Shown: piece after piece, positions 45,747 through 55,289 of the stretch
Position numbering within the stretch: the first letter of the stretch is position 1
Layout of the letters: each line of letters opens with the position of its first letter
From: Massariosphaeria phaeospora
Taxonomy: Eukaryota > Ascomycota > Dothideomycetes > Pleosporales
Assembly (NCBI GenBank): GCA_011032825.1
Contig: JAADJZ010000028.1
Location: 310,001 to 374,000, forward strand
Direction of reading: 5' to 3'
Length of the DNA: 64,000 nt
The notes under the pieces: model-generated
What the model saw: only the letters and a program-made list of their open reading frames with translations
Told to the model about the DNA's origin: nothing
The model's database searches: none
Made by a program: the position numbers and the translations under genes

Positions 45747-46541
45747 CTATCCAAAGTATGTCGCTTCCGGGTTGTTCTGGTTTAACGATGAAGATAGAAC
45801 CAACGATATAGTCGCAGTCATGCCAGACCTTTCATCCTCCCAATCCACTGCAGCCATCACTTCGCCCACCATGCCCCATTCAGACGGCGCGGCCATAATC
45901 CTCTTGATGACCTCCTCGTCCCACTCGCGTGTGCTCAAGCCGGCTAGAGAGCGCCCCTGGCGGGCCGTCACCAGTTCGTCGTCGTCCTAGAATCGGAATG
46001 GTCCGGACCGGGAGAACCAAGGCGGCGGGGGTGTTTCCTGTCCCACGGACGTGGAGCTGCCGGATTGCGACATAGCGGGCGCGGCGTGGTATTGCGAATC
46101 GCGAGGCGGCGTAAATGATCCGAGGATAGGGGCTCGGCGGTGATGGACTGGCGCCAAACCGTTTGCTGAACTTGTCTGGGCGGCTCGCTGCAATGCAGCC
46201 ATAGCAAACTGAGGTATCCTCGACAGGTCGCCTTGACTAAACGCCCGCGCCAGCCCCTCAAGCCCACGTGCGGCATCCAGTCCATCCTCCAGCAGGGAGT
46301 CCAATCTAGCGAGGGTGTCTTCCAGGTTCGCAATAGTCGCGTAACGATCCGACAACGCCCTTACCTGCGCAGTGAGCGCCTCCTCTGTTTGCGACGGGCT
46401 CCAGCGGAGACGCGCGAGTTCGTCAAGGAAGAGGGCGGCCGTGGCAGCTCTGAGGTGGGGGCCCGCACCCCGCGTCTCGAACGCAACGCGTGTGGTGCCG
46501 ATGAGATCGTCGAAAAAGGCTTGTGTTACTGGGGCCGACAT
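45747..46541 (-). CDS. Hypothetical protein with in-frame TAG before a conserved motif
   Basis: One open frame of 184 codons (46541-45990) ends at TAG 45987-45989, then continues open in the same frame for 79 more codons to 45747. The N-terminal part is helical and Ala/Leu-rich (FLDELARLRWSPSQTEEALTAQV, LEDTLARLDSLLEDGLDAA). The part after the TAG has RQGRSLAGLSTREWDEEVIK, which matches RQARHFVGLDTRDMDEEIAR in the next gene to the right. The match extends across the TAG: FRF-stop-DDDELV against FRHISSVERLV. So the stop sits inside a once-continuous coding region. It may be a nonsense mutation, a readthrough stop or a sequencing error. Family unknown. Confidence 0.55.
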
Positions 46542-46746
46542 GATGGTCCTGGAGGGGGTGCCTTAGCGAGAGGTGGGCAGTGAGAATAGTGGAAATGGAT
46601 AGCGAGTTGTGGTGGTGGCTACAAATAGTGAGGTGGGGTGGTAACGGAATGGTAAAGCGAGCTGAAGGGAGAGAGGCCGAGTTTTGTTGTGGTCAAGCTA
46701 GTTCGTGGCAGGCTCGACCGTAACGAGTTAGGGAAGCTCCAATCGG

Positions 46747-47562
46747 CTATGCACCGCTTCCCCTCCAAGACCTTCTGCGCCGGCGGAATTCAAGCACAGT
46801 CCTGCGGTTCATTTCCCTTTGCCTCTCCGTAATCCTCTCCCTCGCCCTCACCCATATCATCTCCCTCTCCCTCTCCTGCTCTGTCCTCATCCTCATCGTT
46901 CCCATCTCCCTCTGAGCCTGCTCCTCCCTCTCCATCATCTCCAGTATCTGCCTATGATCCTGCACCTGCCACTCCATCATCTCCCTCTGACCCTGCCTCT
47001 GCCTCTCCATAAACGTACTCTCCATCAGCGCCCTCTGCCCCGCCCGCCCCCTCCTCCGAACCGCATCGCCGAGCGCCCCAAAATCCGCCGGGCGCCGCGC
47101 TACCCGCCGCGCGATCTCCTCGTCCATGTCCCTGGTATCCAGGCCCACGAAGTGGCGCGCTTGGCGGAATTGCACGAGCCTCTCAACAGAAGAGATGTGG
47201 CGGAATGTGTCGAGGTCGGCGTGGGGCTCCGGGGTATTGTCGGGCGGGAGGCGTGTGGGGGTTGGCCGCATGCCGGATAGGCGGTGAGCAAGAGGGGGGA
47301 GGAAGTTGTTGGCGCGCGTGTGAGTGGCGGTTGTAGGTGCACCAAACGACAAGGGATCGGAGAAGTCCTCCCGTCTGCCCATGAGCATGTTCAAGAGCTG
47401 GAAATCCGAAGCTCCAGATGGCCCACGCGGGTCCTGAGCGCCGGCAGGAGCTTCGACATTGCCCCGGGCAGAAGGGGCAGAAGGACGTTGGGTAGTATCG
47501 TTGCCGCTGGGGTAGCCGCCCCCATCTCCATCCATGTTAACGTCGGCGTTAGAGGCAGGCAT
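46747..47562 (-). CDS. Hypothetical Arg/Met/Glu-rich coiled-coil protein
   Basis: Single exon, 271 residues. The N-terminus is acidic and Gly/Pro-rich (disordered). Residues about 125-175 hold the motif shared with the gene to the left (RQARHFVGLDTRDMDEEIAR, RRPADFGALGDAV). The C-terminal 90 residues are a long charged helix of repeated Glu/Arg/Gln/Met (MERQRQGQREMMEWQ, MRTEQERERE), ending in a strongly basic RRRRRSW patch. I do not recognise the family. It could be a nuclear or chromatin-associated protein judged only by the basic end. The start is the first Met. Confidence 0.6.
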   Translation of the reverse strand: MPASNADVNMDGDGGGYPSGNDTTQRPSAPSARGNVEAPAGAQDPRGPSGASDFQLLNMLMGRREDFSDPLSFGAPTTATHTRANNFLPPLAHRLSGMRPTPTRLPPDNTPEPHADLDTFRHISSVERLVQFRQARHFVGLDTRDMDEEIARRVARRPADFGALGDAVRRRGRAGQRALMESTFMERQRQGQREMMEWQVQDHRQILEMMEREEQAQREMGTMRMRTEQEREREMIWVRARERITERQREMNRRTVLEFRRRRRSWRGSGA

Positions 47563-47837
47563 TGTTGTGCGTTATTGTGGTGTACGAAATTTTGCGTGAG
47601 AAAGTGGGTGATGGGAGGATGTAGGACTGCAAAAGCAGAAGACAGACAGGAGATTAAATAGGCCAAGAACGAAGACGAAGACGCAGCAAGAATGATTGGT
47701 ATGCAAAGTTTCAGAAAAGAACTTTTCCCTACTGGATAAAAACTTCTCAGAGTGGAGCCAAATATTCCATTACCTTGGTTCAATCGTTCGGTTCCACACC
47801 CAGCCTGCCCTGTGGCCACATCGCCTCACCTCCCACC

Positions 47838-49274
47838 CTACAAGCCCGCCAATAGCCCCGGCAAGACACTCTCCTCGGTGTACAGCCAGCTCATGCTGCT
47901 GTCCTGCGCCTTCCACGCCGCGCCCGTCCACCACGTATTACGCTTCCCCTGCAACGCATACAAGTCCCTGTAGAACCCGCTGCGCGTCTCCTCCGCGCTC
48001 ACCATCAGATTGTACGGACTGTGGTTTCTGAACTCGACGACCTCTGGTTCGGCTAGCGTCGCGTTGCTCGGGTTTTCGCGTTGGTACCGCCTGATGCCTG
48101 CGATGATGTCGGCTTTGACTTGCTTGTCGGTGAGGGTTTGGCCGAATTTGGTGCCGTAGATGAGCAGATTGAGATTGGGGTTCGGTGTTGGGTTGATGTT
48201 GTAGAGAGCGGGGAATTGGGGCAAGAAGTAGGGTGTGTCTTGGCCGTAGCTGTTTAGCTGGAGACCGGGTGTGATGCCGGCGTTTTTGACGATCGCGATG
48301 TAGTACCCAACACTTGTGAATTTGCGAAAGAGCTTGCGTTCTTCGGTGCTGGTGTCGAGTGGGGCGAGGTAGTCGAGCTTCGGGGGGACCGTGATAAGCA
48401 ATTTCTTCGCGATGATGAGTTTGGGTCCGGAAGGTGTTTTGACGAGTAGTTTCACGGATTCACCGTCGCGGCCGCGGGAGGAAGCGAGTACTGTGGAGGA
48501 GAGAAGGAGAGAATTGGACGCAAGAAGCTCGTCTTGAGCTTTGGAGTATAGCTCGCTGTTGTTCTGGCGCGCGGTTGTCAGAAGGGTGGTTGTGAGAAGG
48601 CTTATACCCTGCGTTCTAATAACTTGCAGAGTGGGCAACTCCAAGATATTACCCAAGGCTGCAGTTATGGACAAGATATTGTAGAGAGCAGCCTCCAAGT
48701 GATACTTGGCTACAAACTCGCCAAATGGAAGGAGCAGATCCTCCGGTACAGGTTCCGGAATGAAGAAGCCTCTGTTCAGATCTGGGTACTTGAAAACTTG
48801 CTCGGCGTATCGTTGAAATGCGTCCGCTACAGCCGTCTGGTTCGTCGGTGGCAGTCCAGTGATTTGCTTTCCCGTTTTGAAGTCCACATTCTGAATCAAG
48901 GGTTGATCGAAGATATCAAACGGTATAAGCTCCAGGCCGAAACGACTGAAGTAGTTGTGTACCAACGTAAGATTCTGGAAGAGTTTAACGCCAATATCGA
49001 TGGGGATCTTAGTCTCCGGGTCGATGTATGTGTCTGTGTGACCTCCAATACGGGCTTTTTGCTCGATGACAATAGCGCTTTTCCCTTTGTCCTTGAGCCG
49101 GATAGCGGCGTACGTTCCCGTCGCGCCACCACCAATGATGGCAACGTCTTTCTTGATGATATGACTCGGGGCGAAAGAGCTCGAGTCTAGACTGTAGGGG
49201 GTACTCAGAGATTCGGCAGCGAGGGAAGTCGTGAGTATTGCCGAAGCGGTAACGATGTGAGTGGAGAAACGCAT
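47838..49274 (-). CDS. Secreted FAD-dependent oxidoreductase (amine oxidase-like)
   Basis: Single exon, 478 residues. A signal peptide covers about residues 1-20 (MRFSTHIVTASAILTTSLAA). The Rossmann dinucleotide site DVAIIGGGATGTYAAIRL follows near residue 43, with the Glu that binds the ribose in IVIEQKARIGGHTDTY. The rest follows the fungal flavin-containing superfamily often labelled beta-cyclopiazonate dehydrogenase-like, including a conserved C-terminal WWTGAAW. Substrate unknown; the name of that reference enzyme should not be transferred, because no partner biosynthetic genes are present. Four or more NxS/T sites fit secretion. No introns. Confidence 0.88.
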   Translation of the reverse strand: MRFSTHIVTASAILTTSLAAESLSTPYSLDSSSFAPSHIIKKDVAIIGGGATGTYAAIRLKDKGKSAIVIEQKARIGGHTDTYIDPETKIPIDIGVKLFQNLTLVHNYFSRFGLELIPFDIFDQPLIQNVDFKTGKQITGLPPTNQTAVADAFQRYAEQVFKYPDLNRGFFIPEPVPEDLLLPFGEFVAKYHLEAALYNILSITAALGNILELPTLQVIRTQGISLLTTTLLTTARQNNSELYSKAQDELLASNSLLLSSTVLASSRGRDGESVKLLVKTPSGPKLIIAKKLLITVPPKLDYLAPLDTSTEERKLFRKFTSVGYYIAIVKNAGITPGLQLNSYGQDTPYFLPQFPALYNINPTPNPNLNLLIYGTKFGQTLTDKQVKADIIAGIRRYQRENPSNATLAEPEVVEFRNHSPYNLMVSAEETRSGFYRDLYALQGKRNTWWTGAAWKAQDSSMSWLYTEESVLPGLLAGL

Positions 49275-50179
49275 TTCGGACTATGGGAGTTGATTTGGAG
49301 TGGTTCGTGAGTGTCCTACTCAGACAGTGTATTCGAAAGCTACGAAGCTGACTGCCTTATACCTTCACCTTCCCGTATTCCACCCGAGCGTGTCTGGGTG
49401 TAGTTGCTAATCTCGTCAATAGAGCACCAACTGAGGAAATCTAGACCCACCTAGTACAGCCAAGAACCGCCTGCCTGCCAAGCGAGAGCTTTGGCGTGCG
49501 CTCAAAAAAGAAGAGGTCGCAAACATGGGGTGAGACGGCTTGTTACACGAGCTCAGCTGACCCGAATGCAAGCCACGGCCCGCCTCGTGGTATGGGTCCA
49601 ACTCCGGATTACGCCAGCTATAATACCTGACCGATGCTGAGGCCAAAATATCGTTGTGTGCCGTGCCCGATTGTATGCTAGAACCGTAACCCTAGGTTTG
49701 GGTTCACTCAGCGATCCTGACGCGTGCTTAGTCTTTCTACATGTTGTGTCTCCATTGTCAAAATTCGATCGCCTGTACGTCATTCGCAAAACTGGCCATC
49801 GTCGTCGTCTTAGACCATAGTCATGGTTGGGTATAACGTCTTCAAGGCCAGCATTGATGTGCTATACCAACTACAGTACTTGAGGCGTCTGCGAAAGTCG
49901 TGTGTACCATGGAATCGCTCGCGTGGGCACGTATGGGGCTGCCCACTTTCGCGAAGCACTCGTAGCGCAACCGCGCGGATCTTGGGCGTGGGCGTGGGCG
50001 CGTGGTTCGCGTTCCAAAGCGCGCTAGCATCGAATTCGACGCTCTGCCTCGAACGTTAAACCAAGCTCTCTTGAGCAAACACAACAACACCCGCTCTTCT
50101 GCACTACCCCTCAACTAACCATAGCGCACTTGGCCGAGTATCGTGTATAGCATCTGTCCATATACCTTGTACGCCTAAG
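49275..50179. other. Intergenic, no gene
   Basis: 905 bp upstream of the FAD oxidoreductase gene. Short open frames on both strands show no family features. Nothing else was recognised. Confidence 0.45.
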
Positions 50180-50792
50180 ATGGTCAACCACACAAAGCCG
50201 ACGGCCAGCGCGAGCGAGCTTGCTACTCGGGAGAAGTCGAAGAGACTCCCAACCGCACCTGCGAAGGCCGCGTCCACTTCCGGTGCATCAAGACCCCCAC
50301 GGAGTACTCGACTGGAACTAACCTCCTCGATGCAGGCGCACAACTGCACGGTTCCAGACTCATAGACGCGATGGCCGACAGGCGCATCCACCTCAGCTGA
50401 AGCTTGTAGAGGACGCCGTAGAAGCAAATGATCTGACCGATACCTTCATGAGCCTGCCTCCCAACGGTCTTTTCACATTCGCGCCTACTGGTAGCGTTGC
50501 AGGCGAGCGCACTCAACAACTCCACTCCCAAAAGCTTTTCCTCGGCAAAGCAGACGACAAAACTCATCAGAGCTGGGCACTGCTGAAAAGATCTAGCAAT
50601 GGGGATGGCTCGGTCCTGTTTATCAAAGAATTCGCGTCCGGAGAGAAGCGCAGAGTGAACAAAATCGAGAGTCTCGACCTGTGTTACCCATTCAAAGCGT
50701 TCCAGAATAGGCATGAGAACAGGGTGGCGCATTTAAAGACCTTCGGGGCAAGGCCGACGGGCAATGGCAGCGGCAATGGCAGCGACGAGTAG
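50180..50792 (+). pseudogene. Fragment of the module family, frames broken
   Basis: The last part (about 50391-50792) is open and holds most of a module: FMSLPPNGLFTF, KLFLGKADDKTHQSWALL, VLFIKEFASGEKRR and CYPFKAF. The LP, LG, WA and YPF landmarks are in the same order as in the other copies. It ends in a Gly/Asn/Ser run without the usual WYF helix. Upstream pieces are open in two other frames (50180-50365, then about 50280-50400) and do not connect by clear splice sites. It is either a truncated relic or a small multi-exon gene I could not resolve. Confidence 0.45.
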
Positions 50793-50980
50793 TACGTGTG
50801 AAGAGTTAGGAAATGATACCTAGCGAGGATCAGGCTGTTCCTGAGACGGCGCATTGCTACGCTTAGGGTTAGAGTTAGAGGCTGTTGTGCTGTCCCAAAG
50901 GTGTTCTATCTAGACAGTCGGTACAAGCCTCCCAGGAAATGCAACTCGAGTCCGAACCGAATAGGCCGGACCGCATGAAA

Positions 50981-52405
50981 TCAATTTTGCTGTTCTTTAC
51001 AACGTTGCTGTTTTGCCCAAGCCTGAAATCTATCCTTCCTCCACCCGCTCGTCCACGTTGTCTGATCTTCTCTACCTGGTGCAACGTGCGAGCCAAATCG
51101 CATACTCCTGCTCAAATGACACTTCGTTGGAGGATTCAGATTGTAATTTGGTTCTTCCGTAGATGAATAAGACCACTGCACACAGAAATCGCTGTTGTTA
51201 CAGGAATTGCGGCACGACTCCCAAGATTCTTCTCCGCTTGCTGCTCTAGGTTCCTGATTGCGGTTCGCATTGTTTTCTTTATCCACGCCCTCGAACAGGA
51301 TATTCCAGTGCGCATTGTCTGATCCCGACGACAGGTTATCCCAGTCGTCTCTCTCCTTGTCTAAGTTCTCAGGCTGCATGAAGTGCAGCCACAGATCCGC
51401 ATACGAGAGAGGATCGCGTACATGCTGGAACTCCTCCCGGTCTCGTTGGAAGCGGAAAACATCGCTCGCAAGATCGCTAGGGACCGAGTGCATTGCTATC
51501 ATTAGCTCGCACCACATGCCCGGCCCGTACGGGATGGTGTTGGGATTGAACCCAGTTATACTCGGCCAGGTGTTGTTCATCTTGAGGGTCGTTTCTGTGG
51601 CCAAAACGGTCCCGATGACGTCCAAAGCGGAGGAACGGGCTTGGAGACGGCTGTCCCACCGTGGAATGAGTTTCTCATGGTCCACGAAAAGTGATCGCAT
51701 GGCTTGTACGGAGAGGATGATGGTGGAGCCGCCCATTGCAAAAGGCTCCACTGTTTCCGAGGGTGGATTTGCGAAGAAGACTGGCTTCTCGTTGTCGAAT
51801 TGACCAAGCCATGACAGCAGGTTGGAGCGCGCGAGATACGTGTCGTCATCCATGAAAACGTACCATTTCCGCTCCGGACGCATTTCCCACGCCTTCTCCA
51901 GCATGCGGAGGATTTTGTATTTGTCCAGCTTCCGCAGCGCCTCCTTTTCCTCGGTTGCATCTTCTTCTCTGATGGTGCTGAGTGGTATACTACGCCGTGC
52001 ATAGTCAAGCTGCCGCCTGTACCGCTCCATCTCCGGCGTCTTGTCCAGAAAGGTTCTGTCGTACCTGTCCAGCACATCGAATATATGCCAGATGCCAACA
52101 TCCATATGCAGGTCTCCCATGAAGAGAAGATTGTCGTGGTATCTCCCATCTGTCATGACGATCATGGGCGGCACCTTGGCGAAGGCATCGACGGCGGTGG
52201 TCTTGACCGTCACGACGAGTTTGTCCGGCTCGACGGGAAAGGGCTCGAGCGAGGGCTTCGGGCGCTGGGCACTCGGCGGGAGTTCCTCGTCATCGTATTG
52301 CAGCGGAAAGCCGCTGATCCAGGAGAGCACGTATGCTACCGTCGCGAAGACGATGATTCGGGGGAGGAGCCGGAGCCTGAAGCGACCCGAACGAGAGGAC
52401 AGCAT
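50981..52405 (-). CDS. Glycosyltransferase family 31 (type II membrane)
   Basis: Single exon, 474 residues. A short basic cytosolic tip (MLSSRSGRFRLRLLPR) is followed by one helix (IIVFATVAYVLSWISGF), so the enzyme should face the Golgi lumen. The GT31 fringe-like core has the metal-binding WYVFMDDDTYL and the acceptor-side FAMGGSTIIL. The C-terminal region is Cys-rich (ESCRNSCNNSDFCVQWSY, CHLSRSMRFG) and resembles a small PAN/apple-like fold often fused to this fungal subfamily. Fungal members are uncharacterised; transfer of a galactose-type sugar to a glycan is a guess from the family. The start is at the first Met before the anchor. No introns. Confidence 0.9.
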   Translation of the reverse strand: MLSSRSGRFRLRLLPRIIVFATVAYVLSWISGFPLQYDDEELPPSAQRPKPSLEPFPVEPDKLVVTVKTTAVDAFAKVPPMIVMTDGRYHDNLLFMGDLHMDVGIWHIFDVLDRYDRTFLDKTPEMERYRRQLDYARRSIPLSTIREEDATEEKEALRKLDKYKILRMLEKAWEMRPERKWYVFMDDDTYLARSNLLSWLGQFDNEKPVFFANPPSETVEPFAMGGSTIILSVQAMRSLFVDHEKLIPRWDSRLQARSSALDVIGTVLATETTLKMNNTWPSITGFNPNTIPYGPGMWCELMIAMHSVPSDLASDVFRFQRDREEFQHVRDPLSYADLWLHFMQPENLDKERDDWDNLSSGSDNAHWNILFEGVDKENNANRNQEPRAASGEESWESCRNSCNNSDFCVQWSYSSTEEPNYNLNPPTKCHLSRSMRFGSHVAPGREDQTTWTSGWRKDRFQAWAKQQRCKEQQN

Positions 52406-53511
52406 CGTCGCTATGAGGGTATTCGTGGCATCTGTGCCTGCAGAGTCAGTACACAGTCAGGAGACCTGTCAATGAGTAGCATGCAATGTAATGGAATGTC
52501 GAGGTTGAGGTTGGGTGTCGAGACGATCCACGGTCATCGGAGGAATCGCCAGAAAGCCAAGCCCAGGGGCCTTGCGTAGAAGTTCCGACGGGGGCCGAGG
52601 ACGCGTGTCGCAAGGGAGCCGCTGTTTCATAGCAATGACATCCCCGAATCTTGTTCTATGCACGCAACAGATGGCTCGACGACGGGCCATCTGATGTGCC
52701 TTCGAACTGCAGTAGGTTGCATTTGTTTTTGTTGGGATCAGCTTGGCAGCTTGATGAGTCAGCGGGCGCGACTAATCTCATCTCATCTTAGGTCCATCGC
52801 CACTCTAACTCGCTCCCCTTCCTCCATCGCCAAACAGCCAAACACTCTCTGTACAGCGCATCCTGGACACCGCACCAGTACGCAAGGCAGGTAGCAGACC
52901 GAATGCGTTCCCTGATATGTCATCTTCTTCCGTACTACAAGAAGAACCAGCACTAACGGATGAGGTTACAGCAGTCGCGGCTTCAAATGACCATAGCTTT
53001 TTAGATGACTCCATCAGCAGTGCAGATGAAGCTCGCGAGGCAACCATGTACTGCGTGCAGCTATCACCATGTGCTGGTCTCAGCTTGCGAGTGCGTCAAC
53101 TCAATTGATATTTTGATATTACCTCCTACCGTTCATTCACTTGATACTCGATCAAATGAGGGTCGCTATGGCTCTGAGCTTGCGAAAAAATTCTTTTCAC
53201 TTGTCCCTACCTACCACTTTCAACAAGAATTGGCGCGTGATGAACTTACTCAACTGGTGAACCAGCGAACCTGCTAGCTTATCCGACTGCAGTGTGTTGG
53301 TTGCATCGAACATCTCTTTCACCAGTATTCGTTATCTCTCGTGTGTTCATTCACTCAATGGTCCATCCGCTCAGACTGCAGACCGAGCGGCGTTATCTGT
53401 GCTCCCTTTCGATTTCTCCACATCCACCAGATTGCAACCTAACAACCCCGACCCGTCTGTCGCTTCCGCTCTCAACCCGCGTCTCGACCGCAAGTTTACG
53501 AGGTCTTTCCG
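52406..53511. other. Intergenic, no secure gene
   Basis: 1.1 kb between the divergent GT31 gene and the 53.5-kb gene. A + strand frame at 52917-53108 (SSSSVLQEEPALTDEVTAVA) looks acidic and protein-like for about 45 codons, but no exons could be joined to it. The right 200 bp is a pyrimidine-rich leader. Confidence 0.4.
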
Positions 53512-54465
53512 ATGGCGCAAATCGATCCAGAACACTCAACTGACCTCCCCCGTCCTACAGCTCATTCCCAGGTCAAGCCTACCACGGGCGCCTCGGGCGC
53601 CTCGGACTCGCAGCACGGAGAAGTACAGGTCAAAGAAACGTCATCCATGCAGCCCCCAGAAGGATTGCGAAACGCAGGCAGCCATACTATATCCCCGCAG
53701 CCCTTCGACGATGAGGGTTTGCCCATCAAACCGAACTTACCTGGTTTTCATATCCGCAGCTATGAGTGGAACTTCAGCCGTAGGTACTGTCTGGTCGTTG
53801 ATACGTTCATAGCTGACAATGCCCTAGGTGACAAAAAGGAATCACTGTTTCCAACACATGCGGAGCTCATGGCAGAAGTAGCAGATCTCAAGCATATCGA
53901 AGAACAACTCATTGTGGGTGGTAGGCCAGCAGCGCAGCCATATACCGAAGATCTCTTTGGTTTGTACGACTTCACTATCGCCAAGTGTGAAGCGGAAGCC
54001 GAGACAGTACGGAACATTCTGGCCTATCTTATCAAGGAACGAAAAAAGGTCTCGGCCAAGTACGAGCTCTGGCCAAAATGCGCAAAGTGGCTTGAAATGG
54101 TGAGTCTGTTCCCAGTCTCGTAGCCTACGTCCACTTGCTAATATTGAGAGTAGCCTCTGGGATCACTATACGTCAAAGAGCAGTCGTCGTCTAAAGATGG
54201 TACGAAAAAGGTTTTGGCTACCGCTGGTCCTCAGGGAAAGAGCCATCGACCATCTAGTAGGGTAGACGCGTTACAGCTCCGCCGCGAAATCAAGGCGCAT
54301 CTGACCATTGATACCGATATCGCCAATTCGATGGACCCAGATGCGCCTCTAAGAAAACGGAAGCGAACGATTACTCTGAGCAAACACCAAGAGGAAGGGG
54401 CAAGTTCGCTCCACAGAGATAAGTCAGCAAAAGTCGACGTTGACGAGATGCCATCCCTTGATTGA
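53512..54465 (+). CDS. Hypothetical protein, helical core and basic tail
   Basis: Two exons: 53512-54099 and 54154-54465, 299 residues. The intron (54100-54153) has donor GTGAGT, branch CTAAT and acceptor GTAG. A further in-frame 48-bp intron (53780-53827, GTAGGT, CTGAC, CCTAG) is likely and would give NFS-R-DKKES instead of an insert of Tyr, Val and Ile. The middle is helical with many charged residues (HAELMAEVADLKHIEEQLIV, ILAYLIKERKKVSAKYELW), and the tail has a basic nuclear-type patch (PLRKRKRTI). I know no family. It lies next to the double-module gene and is transcribed in the same direction. Confidence 0.65.
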
Positions 54466-55289
54466 TTCGGGTTGGAGGAAGCCCTCATATTCATACATGT
54501 AGTCCTCTGAACCGCTGTCGGCAGGCCTTCCAACAACTGAACAAAAAGGGAACGCAGATAGACAGCTTCTGTAGACGGCCTTCTCCTCCGCCAGTTCAAC
54601 AGTACCCTATACCGATCCGCAAACGACTAAAGCGTCGCTATGTATTGGCTAGTCCATGGCTTCACTGGAACCGTAAGGATGTTACGCCTTTTCCCCTTTG
54701 CTGGAATTACAGAATCGAAGGTATTGCAAGTGGTTAGTGATGGGCTCTTTGTTAGTGTAAAGTATACTCCTGCTAGGATATACCTTGGTTATTATCAATA
54801 TGGACACCCCAAAGTCTATATAACTTGGGTTCGCGGTAGTAGTACTTGTGCAGTAATCGATGACCCTCATCTATGTCATACCTGTTGTTCTTGTGCAGAT
54901 GCAATGTTATTAAGAAAACGGGTTTACTCCAACAGTTAGAATAAGAGTCCTCGTGGACTAATCTGTCACTCGTGGGACGGACGTCACTCGGGTACCCGGG
55001 CTGGTACAGCACGTGGTCGCTTACGCAAACACGCTAGGATTTATTTAGTCCAGCACCTGCTCTACCCTTTGACCACCGCCATCTATTCCCGATTCTTCGG
55101 CTTCCTCTACCTATATACAACATCTCGCTGCTGCTATAATTGTACACGATCCTTTGCCTGCACACCAGCTCAAGTCAGTCTGGTCGCTTCACGAAAATTA
55201 CGCGTGGCACGTTCGCGATCCACCTGCAGTGTCATACCGCACAGCTTTCAGTGCTATCATAACGACATCCTCGCAGCCCCACTTACAGC
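54466..55289. other. Intergenic, partly AT-rich
   Basis: 824 bp. The stretch 54640-54960 is AT-rich relative to its surroundings. The last 230 bp is a CT-rich leader for the next gene, with a CTTACAG directly before its start codon that could be a splice acceptor for an unseen 5' exon. No gene seen. Confidence 0.45.
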
